Origin: Dillenia suffruticosa
Lineage: Eukaryota; Streptophyta; Magnoliopsida; Dilleniales; Dilleniaceae
Assembly (NCBI GenBank): GCA_033439265.1
Contig: JAVTVX010000004.1
Coordinates: forward strand, 18,737,701-18,801,700
Direction: 5' to 3'
DNA length: 64,000 nt
Position 1 is the first letter of the stretch. The number at the start of each line of letters is the position of its first letter. Below, in pieces: positions 54,601-64,000 of this stretch. Made by a program: the position numbers and the translations under genes. The notes below the pieces were generated by a model. That model ran no database searches. It saw only the letters and a program-made list of their open reading frames with translations, and had not been told where the DNA came from.

Positions 54601-57600
54601 CACTAATTTTTCCTAAAAGCTTAACAGTTTTCCTCTGCTCAGGACGAGAGACCCGTTCAGGAGCACCAACAAAATTGCTACCTGATTTAAAAGAAAGAAA
54701 CGACCATGAAAAATATACTAAAAGAAGATGTAAAAAGTACGTTGAAATGCAGGCTTTTGTTAGGACAATGAAGTCATTACTGCACATGCCAACCAGCCAC
54801 ACATTGCAGAATACTGACTAAGTGAGAAGGAAGCTTGGCAGTGGTAACCAGTTGCCCAGTTTGTGGGCAAAATGGTGACCTTGGTACTTCTGTAATATTT
54901 ATGGAGTTTTCAGCAGAAGATACACACTTCAATATACAGCACTTTAGATTATAATTCCATTTCTTACCTCATTAAACATGTAATCACCAAGAAATAATTT
55001 GACATCGATAATATAATTATACACAGAATCCTTCACTGGCAGGCAAGTTCAGGGGGCTTTAGATTACTTGGATTGGAAACAATACTTGTTGCAGAATCAC
55101 TCTTTACGATTCACAAGATTTAATTTATCCCCGAGATTTTCTCAACTAGAAAAATTCACATGATTTCTTCCATGAATGGTGATCGGTGAACCTTTACATG
55201 TGTGATACATCATTCTTCTTGAATCATATTGGTAAGTTCAGGTGAACTTGTTGTATTTCTGTACAAAAATATACCAAGTTCAATATAACTAAATAAGGTG
55301 CATTGCTGGTACTAAAACATGCTCAATCAAATTCTGAGGCCACAGATATGACAATATAAGAGTAGTTGAATTGGCAATATTATTCTGAGGTGCAGGTCTA
55401 GATGCTTTTGGTTTGAAGGCCTTATAATCCAAGGAAAAAACAAGAGTCAAATCACTTGTGCTCAGGTCAATTTACAAATATGCCATCTTTTAAGCTCATA
55501 TTTGTGGTTGGATGCCATGCTCGTCCATACCATACACAAAAGAAATAGCAGGTCTATGATTTCTTTCCCAAATTACATTTCCAGTCACGAGAATTCTTAG
55601 AATTGTTGGTATTTAGCAATTCTTGCATATTCCAAAAAGAAGTTGAAAGAAAATTTTCCAAGGGGTGTGACTTTGCTCCGATCATGCTCTTACTTTTAAT
55701 CGGCTGGTCGTCAACGTGACAGGCTTTATATGTCCGCATCACGGGACCCACATGTTTTTTTAACCTAGTTAGATGTATATACTTGAAAACTTTGAATATA
55801 ATTATGATACCATGTTAAATATAGAAAACAATGTAAAAATGTAAAATCCTAATCATCCATTGTTTGATAAAATATTACAATAAATTGGATATATATAGAA
55901 AATTTATTATTATAAATATATAACAACAAAACTGAGCGTTAATTCCAAATTTTTGGATCAGCCATTTGAAACCAATATAGGGGAGAGAAAAAAGAGTAAA
56001 AATAAACTATTCATAGAAATTTTAAAAAATAATAAAAGTTAATTAATTCAATTGAATCGAATTTTCCTATACTATTTATTCCTATTTAAAGTAATTTCCT
56101 TAATTAAACGCATAGCTATTAGGGATAAAAATGGAGGAGTGTAAGTTCTTGAAAGATCAAGAACTTCCTCTCATTAAAAGCTGAAGAATACAAAAACAGT
56201 TCGCCACTAAAAGCAAGACTGCCCGATTCAAGAGACTAAGCTACACATTTTTCTCCCCTTTCCCATCTATCATTCCATCTATGTATAACCCAATTGCCCC
56301 CCATATTCCCTCCCTAACCACTCAAGATTCTTCAACAGCAATTGGTTACTCCTAACCCCTAACAGCTTCTTGTTATTCTTGCCTCACCTTTGATAGACCT
56401 TCAGCCACATGACTTGCTGCAGCCACTTCATCGCCTATCTGGACTGAAGATGCCAGATCTTTGCCCAGCTGGCCTCCGACAGTTACTTCCCTAACATTTT
56501 GACCTTCTGCAATTGCTTCCTAACATTGCCACCTGCCATGTCCTCGAGACTGTAGCCTGGTAATTGGCCCTTAAAATCTAGAAGGTCTAGCCAAGTTGCA
56601 TCCTTTGTTGTTCCTCCCTCCCAGCGGACCAGCACCTGGTCATTCTTTCTAACGAATATCCGGATGGTATTGCAAATCATCTGCAGCTGCAACTTCTCTA
56701 GTAGCTTCGTCGGTTGAAGGAGTTTTGTCATCGCCCAAAATGATTGCACGAAGCCTCTGGTTGGGACAGTTCTGAAGGGGGTGATAAGGTTGTTTGCACT
56801 TGAAACACAAACCCTTGAAGCGTAGATCCTTGAGCTCTTGGTGGGACAATTAGTGTGAACCTCTAGTGGCTGCGTATGACTTTAGAAGGGAAGAAGAACC
56901 TTGAGTGTTGTTGCGATCTTTAACAAGAGGGGGGTTAAAAGAAAATTGGGTTCGGGTATATGGTTTTGGGTTAAAATGGGTGTCGGAGCCCCCAATGGCT
57001 GGGTTAGACCCACTCCATTTTCTCGACCCGAGTGGTGTACGGGGTCCGTCTTCTGTACCCGGTAGTGGCCCTGCCTTAAAAAACCCATTTTCTCTTTCTA
57101 TTTCCCGAGCTAGTTTCATGGTTTGGAAGAGAAAGAGGGCTTCGTGTGAACGAATTCGTACGCGGGTTTCATCTTTGAGGCCATGCAGGAAAAGACCTAG
57201 ATGAATAGAAGAGCTCAACCCTCTGACGAGTGCTGCTCGAGCCACAAACTCGTCAATGTAAGCATCCACATTCCCCGTTTGCTTTGTAGAGGCTAGAGTT
57301 TCGAAGGGATTTGCTGATAATCTGCCTCCAAAGCGAGCAAAAAGCTCAAAGGTTAAACCGGACCAAGAGATCGATGAATTTTGAGCGAATAGCCATTGAA
57401 CCCAGTGAAGTGCTGGGCCATCCATGGAAACCATCGCCATCGTCACTTTCATCTCATCGCTGACACGATTGATGGTGAAAAATTGTTCTGCGTGAGCAAC
57501 CCATGCCGCTGGGTTGTGACCATCAAAATAGGAAAGATCAAGTCGTCGCGAGGCAAGGTAAAAGTGGTCTTGCACACGGACTTTGAACGGAGGTGGAGAT

Positions 57601-60600
57601 TGAGTGTATGTTCCCAGAATGGGAATGGAGCTGATGTTGAGAGAAGGGCTGCCTTGAACCCCGTCGACGACTGATGTTGAAGATCCCGCTTCATCGCGTC
57701 CCTTATTTTTTTGACGGAGTAGGGCCGCAACCAGTTCCTCCAAAGAGTGCAGACTGTCCAATTTCGAGCTGGTGGTGCATCTCCCCTATCAAAGTGGTGA
57801 CACTCTTCCCAATTTCGGCAATGCTCTTCTCCAAAGTATCCAATTTCGTGTCCATTCGCGTTTGAGTCATGAATAAGATGTAAGATATAAGAGAGAAAAA
57901 GACGGAGAGAGGGAGACAGAGAGATGAGCAGGGGAAGAGAATGGCAGATCGGACCAAATTGTTAGGGATAAAAATAGAGGAGTGTAAGTTCTTGAAAGAT
58001 CAAGAACTTCTTCTCGTTAAAAGCTGAAGAATACAAAAAAAATCAGTCCGCCACTAAGAGCAAGACTGCCCAATTCAAGAGGCTAAGCTACATATTTTTC
58101 TCCCCTTTCCCATCTGTTCTTCCATCTATTTATAACCCAATTGCCCCCCATATTCCCTCCCTAACCACTCAAGATTCTTCAACAGCAATTTGTTACTCCT
58201 AACTCCTAACAGCTTGTTGTTATTCTTGTCTAACCCTTGATAGACCTTCAGCCACATGACTTGCTGCAGCCACTTCATCGCCTATCTAGACTGAAGATGC
58301 CCCATCTTCGCCCAGCTGGCCTCCTGCAGTTACTTCCCTAACATTCTAAACTTCTGCAATTACTTCCTAACAATAGCATTTATATCTTTACGGATAATTT
58401 GAATTCACGTTTTTAACAGCGTACTCTGACATTTTGTTAAACTTCTTACATTTAAGATCTTGGTTTTCGTAACTGCTATATCTTTGGGTCATTGTTATAT
58501 ATGTTTAAACCAACTTAGATGATATTCTATAATATTATCCACAATTGAATTTACTCCGAAATTAGTACATATCAATTCATTTCTAATCGTATTTTTTCTA
58601 CTTTACCACATATCGATATGAGTATCTTTATTTTAGTTATAGTCATTTTATACTCTTATTGTTGTTTAATAGTTCAATACTCAATTTTATATAATAATGC
58701 CAATTTTAATAAGCTTCCATAAAGTCTCCCTTTCAACTACAATGTTATCGTGTGACTGTTGAGAACTCCAAATACACTTCTCTATTTTATTCAAACTGCT
58801 TGGATCTCATGATTTACATTTCTATTTATGTTGTCATCATTTTAAATGATGGACCCAAGTTTTCTAAAACGTTCACTCTTTGGTACATTTTGACCCTTTT
58901 AACTTAATCATTTTTTTATCATCTTAATGACTACCACCAAACATACATATTATATATTCAGTTTTGATTTACTAAATCTAAATTCTCTAAATTTAGTGTG
59001 TTTCTCCATAATTTTAATTTATCGTTAATACTCTCCCTAATTTCATCAATCAACCTATATTATCGACAAAAAACATATACCATAGTATTTCATTTTGAAT
59101 ATTTTTTGTTATTTTGTCTGTTACTATTGCAAAAAGGAGAGAACATCATGTCGAATATTGATGAATTTCAATGTTAATTAGAAAGCTAGTAGTTAAATTC
59201 TCACAAATTCTTACATTGGTAATAGCTCCCTCATAAATATTTATCTTTGATGAGATCAATGTATTTCAAAAAGATTCCCTTCTTAATCAACGTCCACCAC
59301 AATATCTCTGGAACCCTATTGTATGCTTTTTTAGGTCAATGAATGTCATATGTAAATTTCTCTTCCATACCCTAAATATATCCATCAAATGTCTAAGGAA
59401 ATAAATGATTTCGGTGGTGGATCATTCTGACATGAATCTAAATTGATTCTGAGATACACTTACCTCCGATATTAATCTATATTCCATCATTCTCTTCCAC
59501 AATTTTATAGTATAATTAATAAATTTAATCCTTTTGTAATTTGAACAATTTTGTATGTTATCTTTATTTTTATATAGCGGTATAACTGTACTCTCTTTCC
59601 ACGCGTGGGGTATTTTCTTGGTTTGCCGAATATTGTTAAAAAAATCTGTCAACATTTATATACTCATTTCAACCAAACATTTTCATATCTCAATTGAGAT
59701 GCCATATGGTCTCATGACCTTATTATTCATTTTTTTTTAAGATCCTCCTTCATGAAAATGAATTTTGCATTTAGAAACTCTGTTGATCTCCTTTACAATT
59801 ATCGCGATATTACTAATATTTCTTGTACCGAGTTCATCAAAATAATTCATTCAATACTTTTTTATGTTCTCACTTCTTACAAAAACACTATTGGTTCTGC
59901 TCTTGATACATCAAATACCATTTAGATCTTTTCTTTTTGTATCACTTAATTTGATAATTCTGTAAAATTCTTTTTTCCATCATTGATGACTAATTTCTTA
60001 TATAATTCGCGATATAACTTGCTATTTGATTCATGAATACTCTTTTTCACCTTTAGTTATTTATTTATTTTTAATATTGTACTTTTCAAACGCACCGCTT
60101 CCTTTCTTTTTTAAAAGTTCCTACAACATTCTCTTTTGTCTCATATAGTCGCATGAATTTCCTTAGTCCACCACCACAACTCCTTGCATATTGGCATCCG
60201 ACCCCAGATTTTGCCAAGAACCCTCTTACCTAATTTCTTAATATTATTAAACATTTCTATCCACATGATTTTCTAATCATTGTTAGTGGACCATATAACT
60301 TCTTGAATTAATTTGTCTTTAAAGATTGCCACCTTTTACTTTTTTAGATTCCACAATTTAATTTTTGACTTCATAAATTGACAATCCTTCTTTTGCTTTT
60401 TAGGTACACGCACGTCTAAAATTAAAAATCATGTTGAGTTATTACACTCTCACTTGGTATAATTTTGCAATCCTTACAGATCACTCTATCAACTCTTCTA
60501 GTGAAGAAGAAATCTATTTGGCTAATTTCAACCCACTCCTTTATATAACAATGTGTGACTCTTTTTCTTTGAAAAAAGTGTTTACGAGTGTAAAATAAAA

Positions 60601-61793
60601 TGTTGTGGCGAAATCTAAAATAGTATCACGCCTCATTCCTACTACCAAAGTTAAAGTTTCCATGTACAGTTTCAAATATTTCATCACACTCACCTATATG
60701 TCTATTTAGATTTTCTCCGATAAATAATTTTTCTTCACTAAGTGTGACTTTATAAATTCATTTATGTCTTCACAAAACTGTTGTTTACTATTTACTATTT
60801 GAGATACATGAACACTAACTAATTACTCATTGTTTTAATTAAAAATCTATTGTTATAAATAAGGAAATAAAAATAAAAATTTAAAAATTTTCATAATATT
60901 TTCTAATAAAGTTAAATATTTTTATAATATTTTTTAATTGTATAAAACAACTAGATAAACCTAATTTCCTATACATTTAAGGGCCTATCCAAAAGTTTGG
61001 TGTTTTTGTGAATATAGTAGCTTGTAAGCATTTATAGTAAATTTGCTTGTGGTGTAAAGCGGGAGAAGAAGAGGAAAAGAGATAAATATGGGTGAAATAG
61101 GAGATTACCCTCGTTTGGTTCGGAGTGAAAGGGGATGGAAGTAAAAGAGGGGTGAAATAGCATCCCCTCCATATCAGAAAAAAAATTTTTTTCACTTGTG
61201 GACGGATTGAGACTACAATAAAAATTTATAAATAAAAGAAAATATATTTAATTCCATCATGTGAAATAAATCCCCTCCTTCCCTTTCCCCTATCCTTCCC
61301 CTTCCTTTCCACAAGCCAAACTTACCCTTAATTTCCAATGTAATTTATCAAGAACACGAATCAATTTACTTCACAACCAATGGACGCTTCCATTTCATTT
61401 CAGTGCTTGTAAATCATCCAGCCTAGTACTTGATGCAACTCCTCTGCCGAAGAGTCAAAAGTACCAATTCAAAGCAAACAAAAACAATTACCCAATTACA
61501 CAAAATTCCTTATAAAAACCCCAATTTTAAATTAACATAAAATGCAGCTAAGAAACGGGACAAAAAAGGCATCAAGCATAAGAAATTACCAATTCAAAGT
61601 ATAAGATATCACAAATTATAAATAAACAAAAAATGAGAGAAACAGAAACACTGCTACTAAGGCAACTTCCCATGTCAAATTACAAGTCCGCTATTATTAA
61701 TTAGAAGGAAAAAAAAAAGAGCATACCTGTAACACATGTAGAAGTGAGACGGTGCGTTGAAGAGTTGCAAAGAAAAGAATTTATTGACGCCAT
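51671..61793 (-). CDS. PIFI: PIFI, post-illumination chlorophyll fluorescence increase protein, chloroplast
   Basis: PIFI is a chloroplast protein reported to be needed for NDH-dependent dark reduction of plastoquinone (chlororespiration). Exons: 61793-61727, 54681-54558, 54059-53975, 53885-53807, 53228-53115, 53034-52922, 51992-51882, 51790-51671. They total 270 residues (Arabidopsis At3g15840 is close to this) and every junction keeps phase. The start [20 protein letters not shown] is Ser/Thr-rich like a transit peptide. Core blocks are [79 protein letters not shown] and ERAIFPD-like [16 protein letters not shown], ending [11 protein letters not shown]. Exon 1 lies 7 kb from exon 2; it was chosen because it carries an ATG, a transit-like sequence, an ACAG|GTATGC donor and the one-base phase exon 2 needs. 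Exons 2-8 are near certain; exon 1 is likely. Intron 1 holds nested transposons and intron 6 holds another LINE piece. Confidence 0.9.
52329..52797 (+). mobile_element. RTE-type LINE, 3' end only, in PIFI intron 6
   Basis: The frame reads [20 protein letters not shown], then [18 protein letters not shown] and [10 protein letters not shown], the C-terminal end of plant RTE-clade reverse transcriptase ORFs. It ends with a 3' UTR whose last part reads ATGACCGACCCCAAATATTG and a (TTG)n tail. A matching TGGTTCAA occurs at 52,321-52,328 and 52,798-52,805, the likely target duplication. It is 5'-truncated and lies antisense to PIFI. The first 80 bases contain a 40-bp tandem duplication of the DKxxECRLxWF codons. 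Confidence 0.85.
56117..56525 (-). repeat. 3' LTR of the gag-only element
   Basis: 409 bp, matching 57,960-58,372 along its whole length. Confidence 0.92.
57960..58372 (-). repeat. 5' LTR of the gag-only element
   Basis: 413 bp, matching 56,117-56,525. The sequence just inside it (minus strand ATTTGGTCCGATCTGCC) is the likely primer-binding site; I could not name the tRNA. Confidence 0.92.
61108..61327. mobile_element. PIF/Harbinger-like MITE in PIFI intron 1
   Basis: 220 bp flanked by TTA (61,105-61,107 and 61,328-61,330). The ends CCCTCGTTTGGTTCGG and (complement) GGGTAAGTTTGGCTTG share the GTTTGG core of Harbinger termini, and the subterminal regions are AAAGGGGATGG-like and complementary. 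No transposase. The match is imperfect. Confidence 0.45.
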
Positions 61794-62178
61794 TTAACTC
61801 TGTTTTCTGTACCTGCCCAGAATTTGAGTCTGCAGAATCAGAGAAGATAAATAGAGAGAGACCCAGAAAAATAAAGTAGATTGAAAAAAAGGATGTATAA
61901 TTAAAACCCTTAAAAATTGAAAACTTGAAAATGGGTTTTTCCTTGAAAAGAAAAAAAAAATCTCTGGAAATTAACCTGATTCACATCATAAAACGGCAAT
62001 CTCTCATCCCCAGATCCGGTCCTATACTGATAAGAGGTCTTTAAACCACACATACTCTCTCTCTCTCTCATACCCCACTTTAATCTACAAGAAGAGTCCC
62101 ACACTTTCTCTTATACCCTCAATTTCTCTCTCCGTCTCCCCGACCCCACACGATTTCACAACCAAATTCCTTATACTG
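61794..62178. promoter_or_regulatory. Shared 385-bp promoter between PIFI and the desaturase
   Basis: The PIFI start (61,793, minus) and desaturase start (62,179, plus) are head-to-head with 385 bases between. It contains a CT patch (62,055-62,069) and a TATA-like CTTATACC (62,111-62,118) on the desaturase side, and AT-rich sequence near PIFI. A bidirectional promoter is an inference from spacing. Confidence 0.6.
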
Positions 62179-63355
62179 ATGGCTTTGATAGCACTAACCA
62201 AGCCCATACCAAGCCCACCTTCAAAAATCGTCCGCAAACAACACAAGCCTGTACAAAATTCCCAATTTACCCTTAGGTACCCCGGAATTTGTAATGGCAG
62301 GAACTGGACTTCTTATGTCCATACAACGTCTATACGCCGGAGAGCGGTGGCGGCGATTGGAGGCGGAGTGGCGGAGGGCGTGGAATCAGGGGACCAGAAT
62401 GAACGGCATTTTGGGAAAATACGTTTCTCCGATGTGGTGGTTAAGAGGAAGAGAAGGGTATTTTGGGGGAGAAAATGGAACGCCTTGGACATTGGGACTG
62501 CTGGGGTGGTTGTTTTGATGCATGTGTTGTGCTTGTTTGCACCTTTTTATTTCACTTGGAGCGCCTTTTGGATTGCTATTGGGCTCTATGTGGTGACTGG
62601 CCTTCTAGGTATCACCCTTTGTTTTCATAGACAACTTTCACATAGGAGTTTCAAGCTTCCAAAATGGCTTGAGTATTTATTCGCGTATTGTGGAGTTCAA
62701 GCTCTTCAAGTAAGGTTCATGTTATCCTTCTTTCTTCAGTAACATTGCATTGTTTTCTTTGTAATTGTCGTTTCTGGAAGCCAAATGCATTTTGTCATGA
62801 AAATATTTCCAAGAGGCTTACTTGTTTTAATAAGAAATTTTTCTCCGGACGAAATAAAAAAAAATGTTGGGAATAGGGACGACACAAATAATATTTTAAA
62901 GGATTTTTTTTTCTTTTCTTTTCTGTTGGAATGTTAAAATGTTGGGAGTTTTATCCGTTTGTGGGTGCATGGTCGCAGGGGAATCCAATTGATTGGGTGA
63001 GTACGCACAGGTATCATCACCAGTTTTGTGATTCTGAAAGAGACCCCCACAGCCCCAGTGAAGGGTTTTGGTTTAGTCATATGAATTGGTTTTTTGATAC
63101 TAACGCTGTGGTTCAAAGGGTATGAAGTTCTCTGTCCCTTTTCTCTGTTTGTTATCTGTTTCTAGGCTGGTTCGGTTGATGATGTGTTTGATACAAATCA
63201 TATAATATTTGCAGTGTGGTGAACCCAACAATGTTGCAGATTTAAGAAAGCAGTCTTTCTATACTTTCATTGAGAAAACGTACATTGCACATCCAATTGC
63301 ACTTGCAGCTCTTCTATATGCAGTGGGCGGATTTCCTTATATTGCTTGGGGAATG
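62179..63355 (+). CDS. FAD5: FAD5/ADS-type acyl-lipid desaturase, chloroplast, 3' partial
   Basis: FAD5 introduces the delta-7 double bond in 16:0 on chloroplast monogalactosyldiacylglycerol, the first step toward 16:3. Exons in the window: 62,179-62,709, 62,979-63,119 and 63,215-63,355, all phase 0, 271 residues so far. The remaining exons lie beyond 64,000; the frame after 63,355 is intron. The N-terminus is about 60-70 residues, rich in Ser/Arg/Lys, as for a plastid transit peptide, which separates it from the cytosolic ADS proteins. Histidine box 1 is HRQLSH in LLGITLCFHRQLSHRSFKLP, box 2 is HRYHH in DWVSTHRYHHQFCDSERDPH; box 3 should be in the missing part. At3g15850 (FAD5) adjoins PIFI in Arabidopsis, but a related desaturase, At3g15870, is also nearby, so the exact paralogue is open. 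Confidence 0.9.
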
Positions 63356-64000
63356 GTAAGAAACTAGTTTTCCTATAATTAGTCAATCTTATTTTACTTA
63401 CCTTCTGAGATACATGCTTTTTATCTTGCCGCTGTGACATTCCATTGACCTAAATATGAAATATTTTGCCACATTTTTGTGGGTTCACTTGGTTCATTTT
63501 TTGAAACCGCTATACCCATTTAACTTACAATATGTAGATATATATTTTAATATATAATGGTGAGAAATTTAATCACTACCCTTCAAATTTAAATATGCAT
63601 GATAAACCCATCCACTTGAGCACCCCTTTTGGAACAAAACTTTTACATGCACTTGTATTAGTTTTCTTGTTTGCTTGTTGAAGGACATCCATGAGATATC
63701 TTTCACTATCAAAGAAATTTTTTGAATAAAAATTTTTGTAAACATTTCGCTGTTAACTCATAGGGGGGCCATGTGAATGTGACCTTCCATGTGCTATATT
63801 CAAGTGGTCTTGGCTTGGCTTATCTTTTTATCGCTTCGAATTTCTGCAATGTGAAAGTACATGTGAAGTTCGATCTCTCAATCCCTTGGGATTGGGACCT
63901 TTCAATTTGTGGGCCTGCTCTATGGCTCATGCTGACTATACAGAAGAAATTGATAATTTCATAGAACAAAAGGGCAGAGTAAAAGGATGTTCTTCAATCA
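63356..64000 (+). other. Intron of the desaturase gene
   Basis: After the donor at 63,356 (GTAAGAAAC) no exon fitting the family's next segment appears before the window ends. Confidence 0.6.

Larger units (their letters stand above)
56117..58372 (-). mobile_element. Compact gag-only LTR retrotransposon (TR-GAG-like), nested in the LINE
   Basis: LTRs at 57,960-58,372 (5') and 56,117-56,525 (3') have TG..CA-type inverted ends TGTTAGG..CCTAACA and are flanked by the 5-bp target duplication ATAGC (56,112-56,116 and 58,373-58,377). The 1.43-kb interior holds only a Ty3/gypsy-type gag (about 57,761-56,850: [29 protein letters not shown], then a CCHC-knuckle-like [14 protein letters not shown]). 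There is no protease, reverse transcriptase, RNase H or integrase. A polypurine-like GGCAGGTGGCAA precedes the 3' LTR. The layout is almost complete for a non-autonomous element although the coding region carries some damage. By eye the LTRs are about 93% identical, so insertion is probably a few million years old. Confidence 0.88.
55919..60852 (-). mobile_element. RTE-type LINE, 5'-truncated, in PIFI intron 1
   Basis: The minus strand runs from the end of an endonuclease domain (about 60,800: [12 protein letters not shown]; about 60,500: [20 protein letters not shown]) through reverse transcriptase (59,655-59,422: [20 protein letters not shown]; 59,390-59,280: [14 protein letters not shown]) to the RLRWFGHV-like tail near 58,500. 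The last part of the 3' UTR, beyond a younger insertion, ends in GGCTGATCCAAAAATTTGG, then a TTTTGTTGTT tail at 55,919. TTATAAATA at 55,910-55,918 and 60,853-60,861 is the probable target duplication. The LINE itself is about 2.7 kb. Many stops and frame changes make it inactive. Its tail aligns with the LINE piece at 52,329, so both are one family. Confidence 0.85.
55813..60975 (-). mobile_element. Old LTR fossil split by a LINE
   Basis: The outer shell of the nest in PIFI intron 1. Two pieces, 60,975-60,862 and 55,918-55,813, total about 220 bp. Read on the minus strand they start TGTATAGGAAATTAGG and end TTTAACA, followed by TGGTATCA (55,812-55,805), which looks like an initiator-Met tRNA primer site. 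The LINE at 55,919-60,852 sits between them. No second LTR was found. It is a broken, old copy of uncertain family. Confidence 0.45.

Noticed and set aside
54786-54890. A closer first exon for PIFI just upstream of exon 2
   Set aside because: Frames there lack a start with transit-peptide character and a donor in the needed phase, whereas 61,793-61,727 satisfies all three.

Overview
The window is nuclear DNA of a dicot flowering plant. Genes have many short exons with AT-rich introns, intergenic DNA is AT-rich with microsatellites, SINEs, MITEs, an RTE LINE and LTR fossils, and the recognisable proteins are plant ones (TOO MANY MOUTHS, ROD1/PDCT, PIFI, FAD5-type desaturase, a PTI1-like kinase). 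The species cannot be told from sequence alone.

Layout. 1-9102 (+): the last 22 exons of the spliceosome core protein PRP8; the 5' end is outside the window. 9.1-12.2 kb: intergenic, with a chloroplast atpH scrap, a pentatricopeptide-repeat scrap and a 567-bp fold-back element. 12,200-19,216 (-): a four-exon PTI1-like cytoplasmic kinase with a 5.6-kb intron and a probable GC donor. 19.2-32.2 kb: gene-poor repeat land with SINEs, an LTR remnant, a cyclin A scrap, and a duplicated block into which a hAT element has jumped, leaving an 8-bp target duplication and an empty paralogous site. 32,216-33,670 (-): intact, intronless TOO MANY MOUTHS. 35.2-38.2 kb (+): wreck of a TOPLESS-family corepressor gene. 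38.7-39.3 kb: LTR fossil. 39.5-40.4 kb (+): wreck of a PV42-type CBS-domain gene. 40.4-46.6 kb: repeats, including a 7-bp minisatellite. 46,720-47,798 (+): ROD1/PDCT. 51,671-61,793 (-): PIFI, eight exons, whose 7-kb first intron holds a three-layer nest (LTR fossil, RTE LINE, compact gag-only LTR element). 62,179 onward (+): the first three exons of a FAD5/ADS-type desaturase, divergent from PIFI across 385 bp.

How it fits together. The gene order mixes two Arabidopsis neighbourhoods, as I recall their locus numbers: PRP8-TMM-PV42 (At1g80070-80090) and kinase-TOPLESS-related-ROD1-PIFI-FAD5 (At3g15820-15890). The simplest reading is an ancestral contiguous block that lost different genes from its two copies in Arabidopsis. 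Here the TOPLESS and PV42 members have decayed while the rest look intact. ROD1, PIFI and the desaturase are all membrane-lipid or thylakoid genes. I saw no defence-like or otherwise wholly new gene system.
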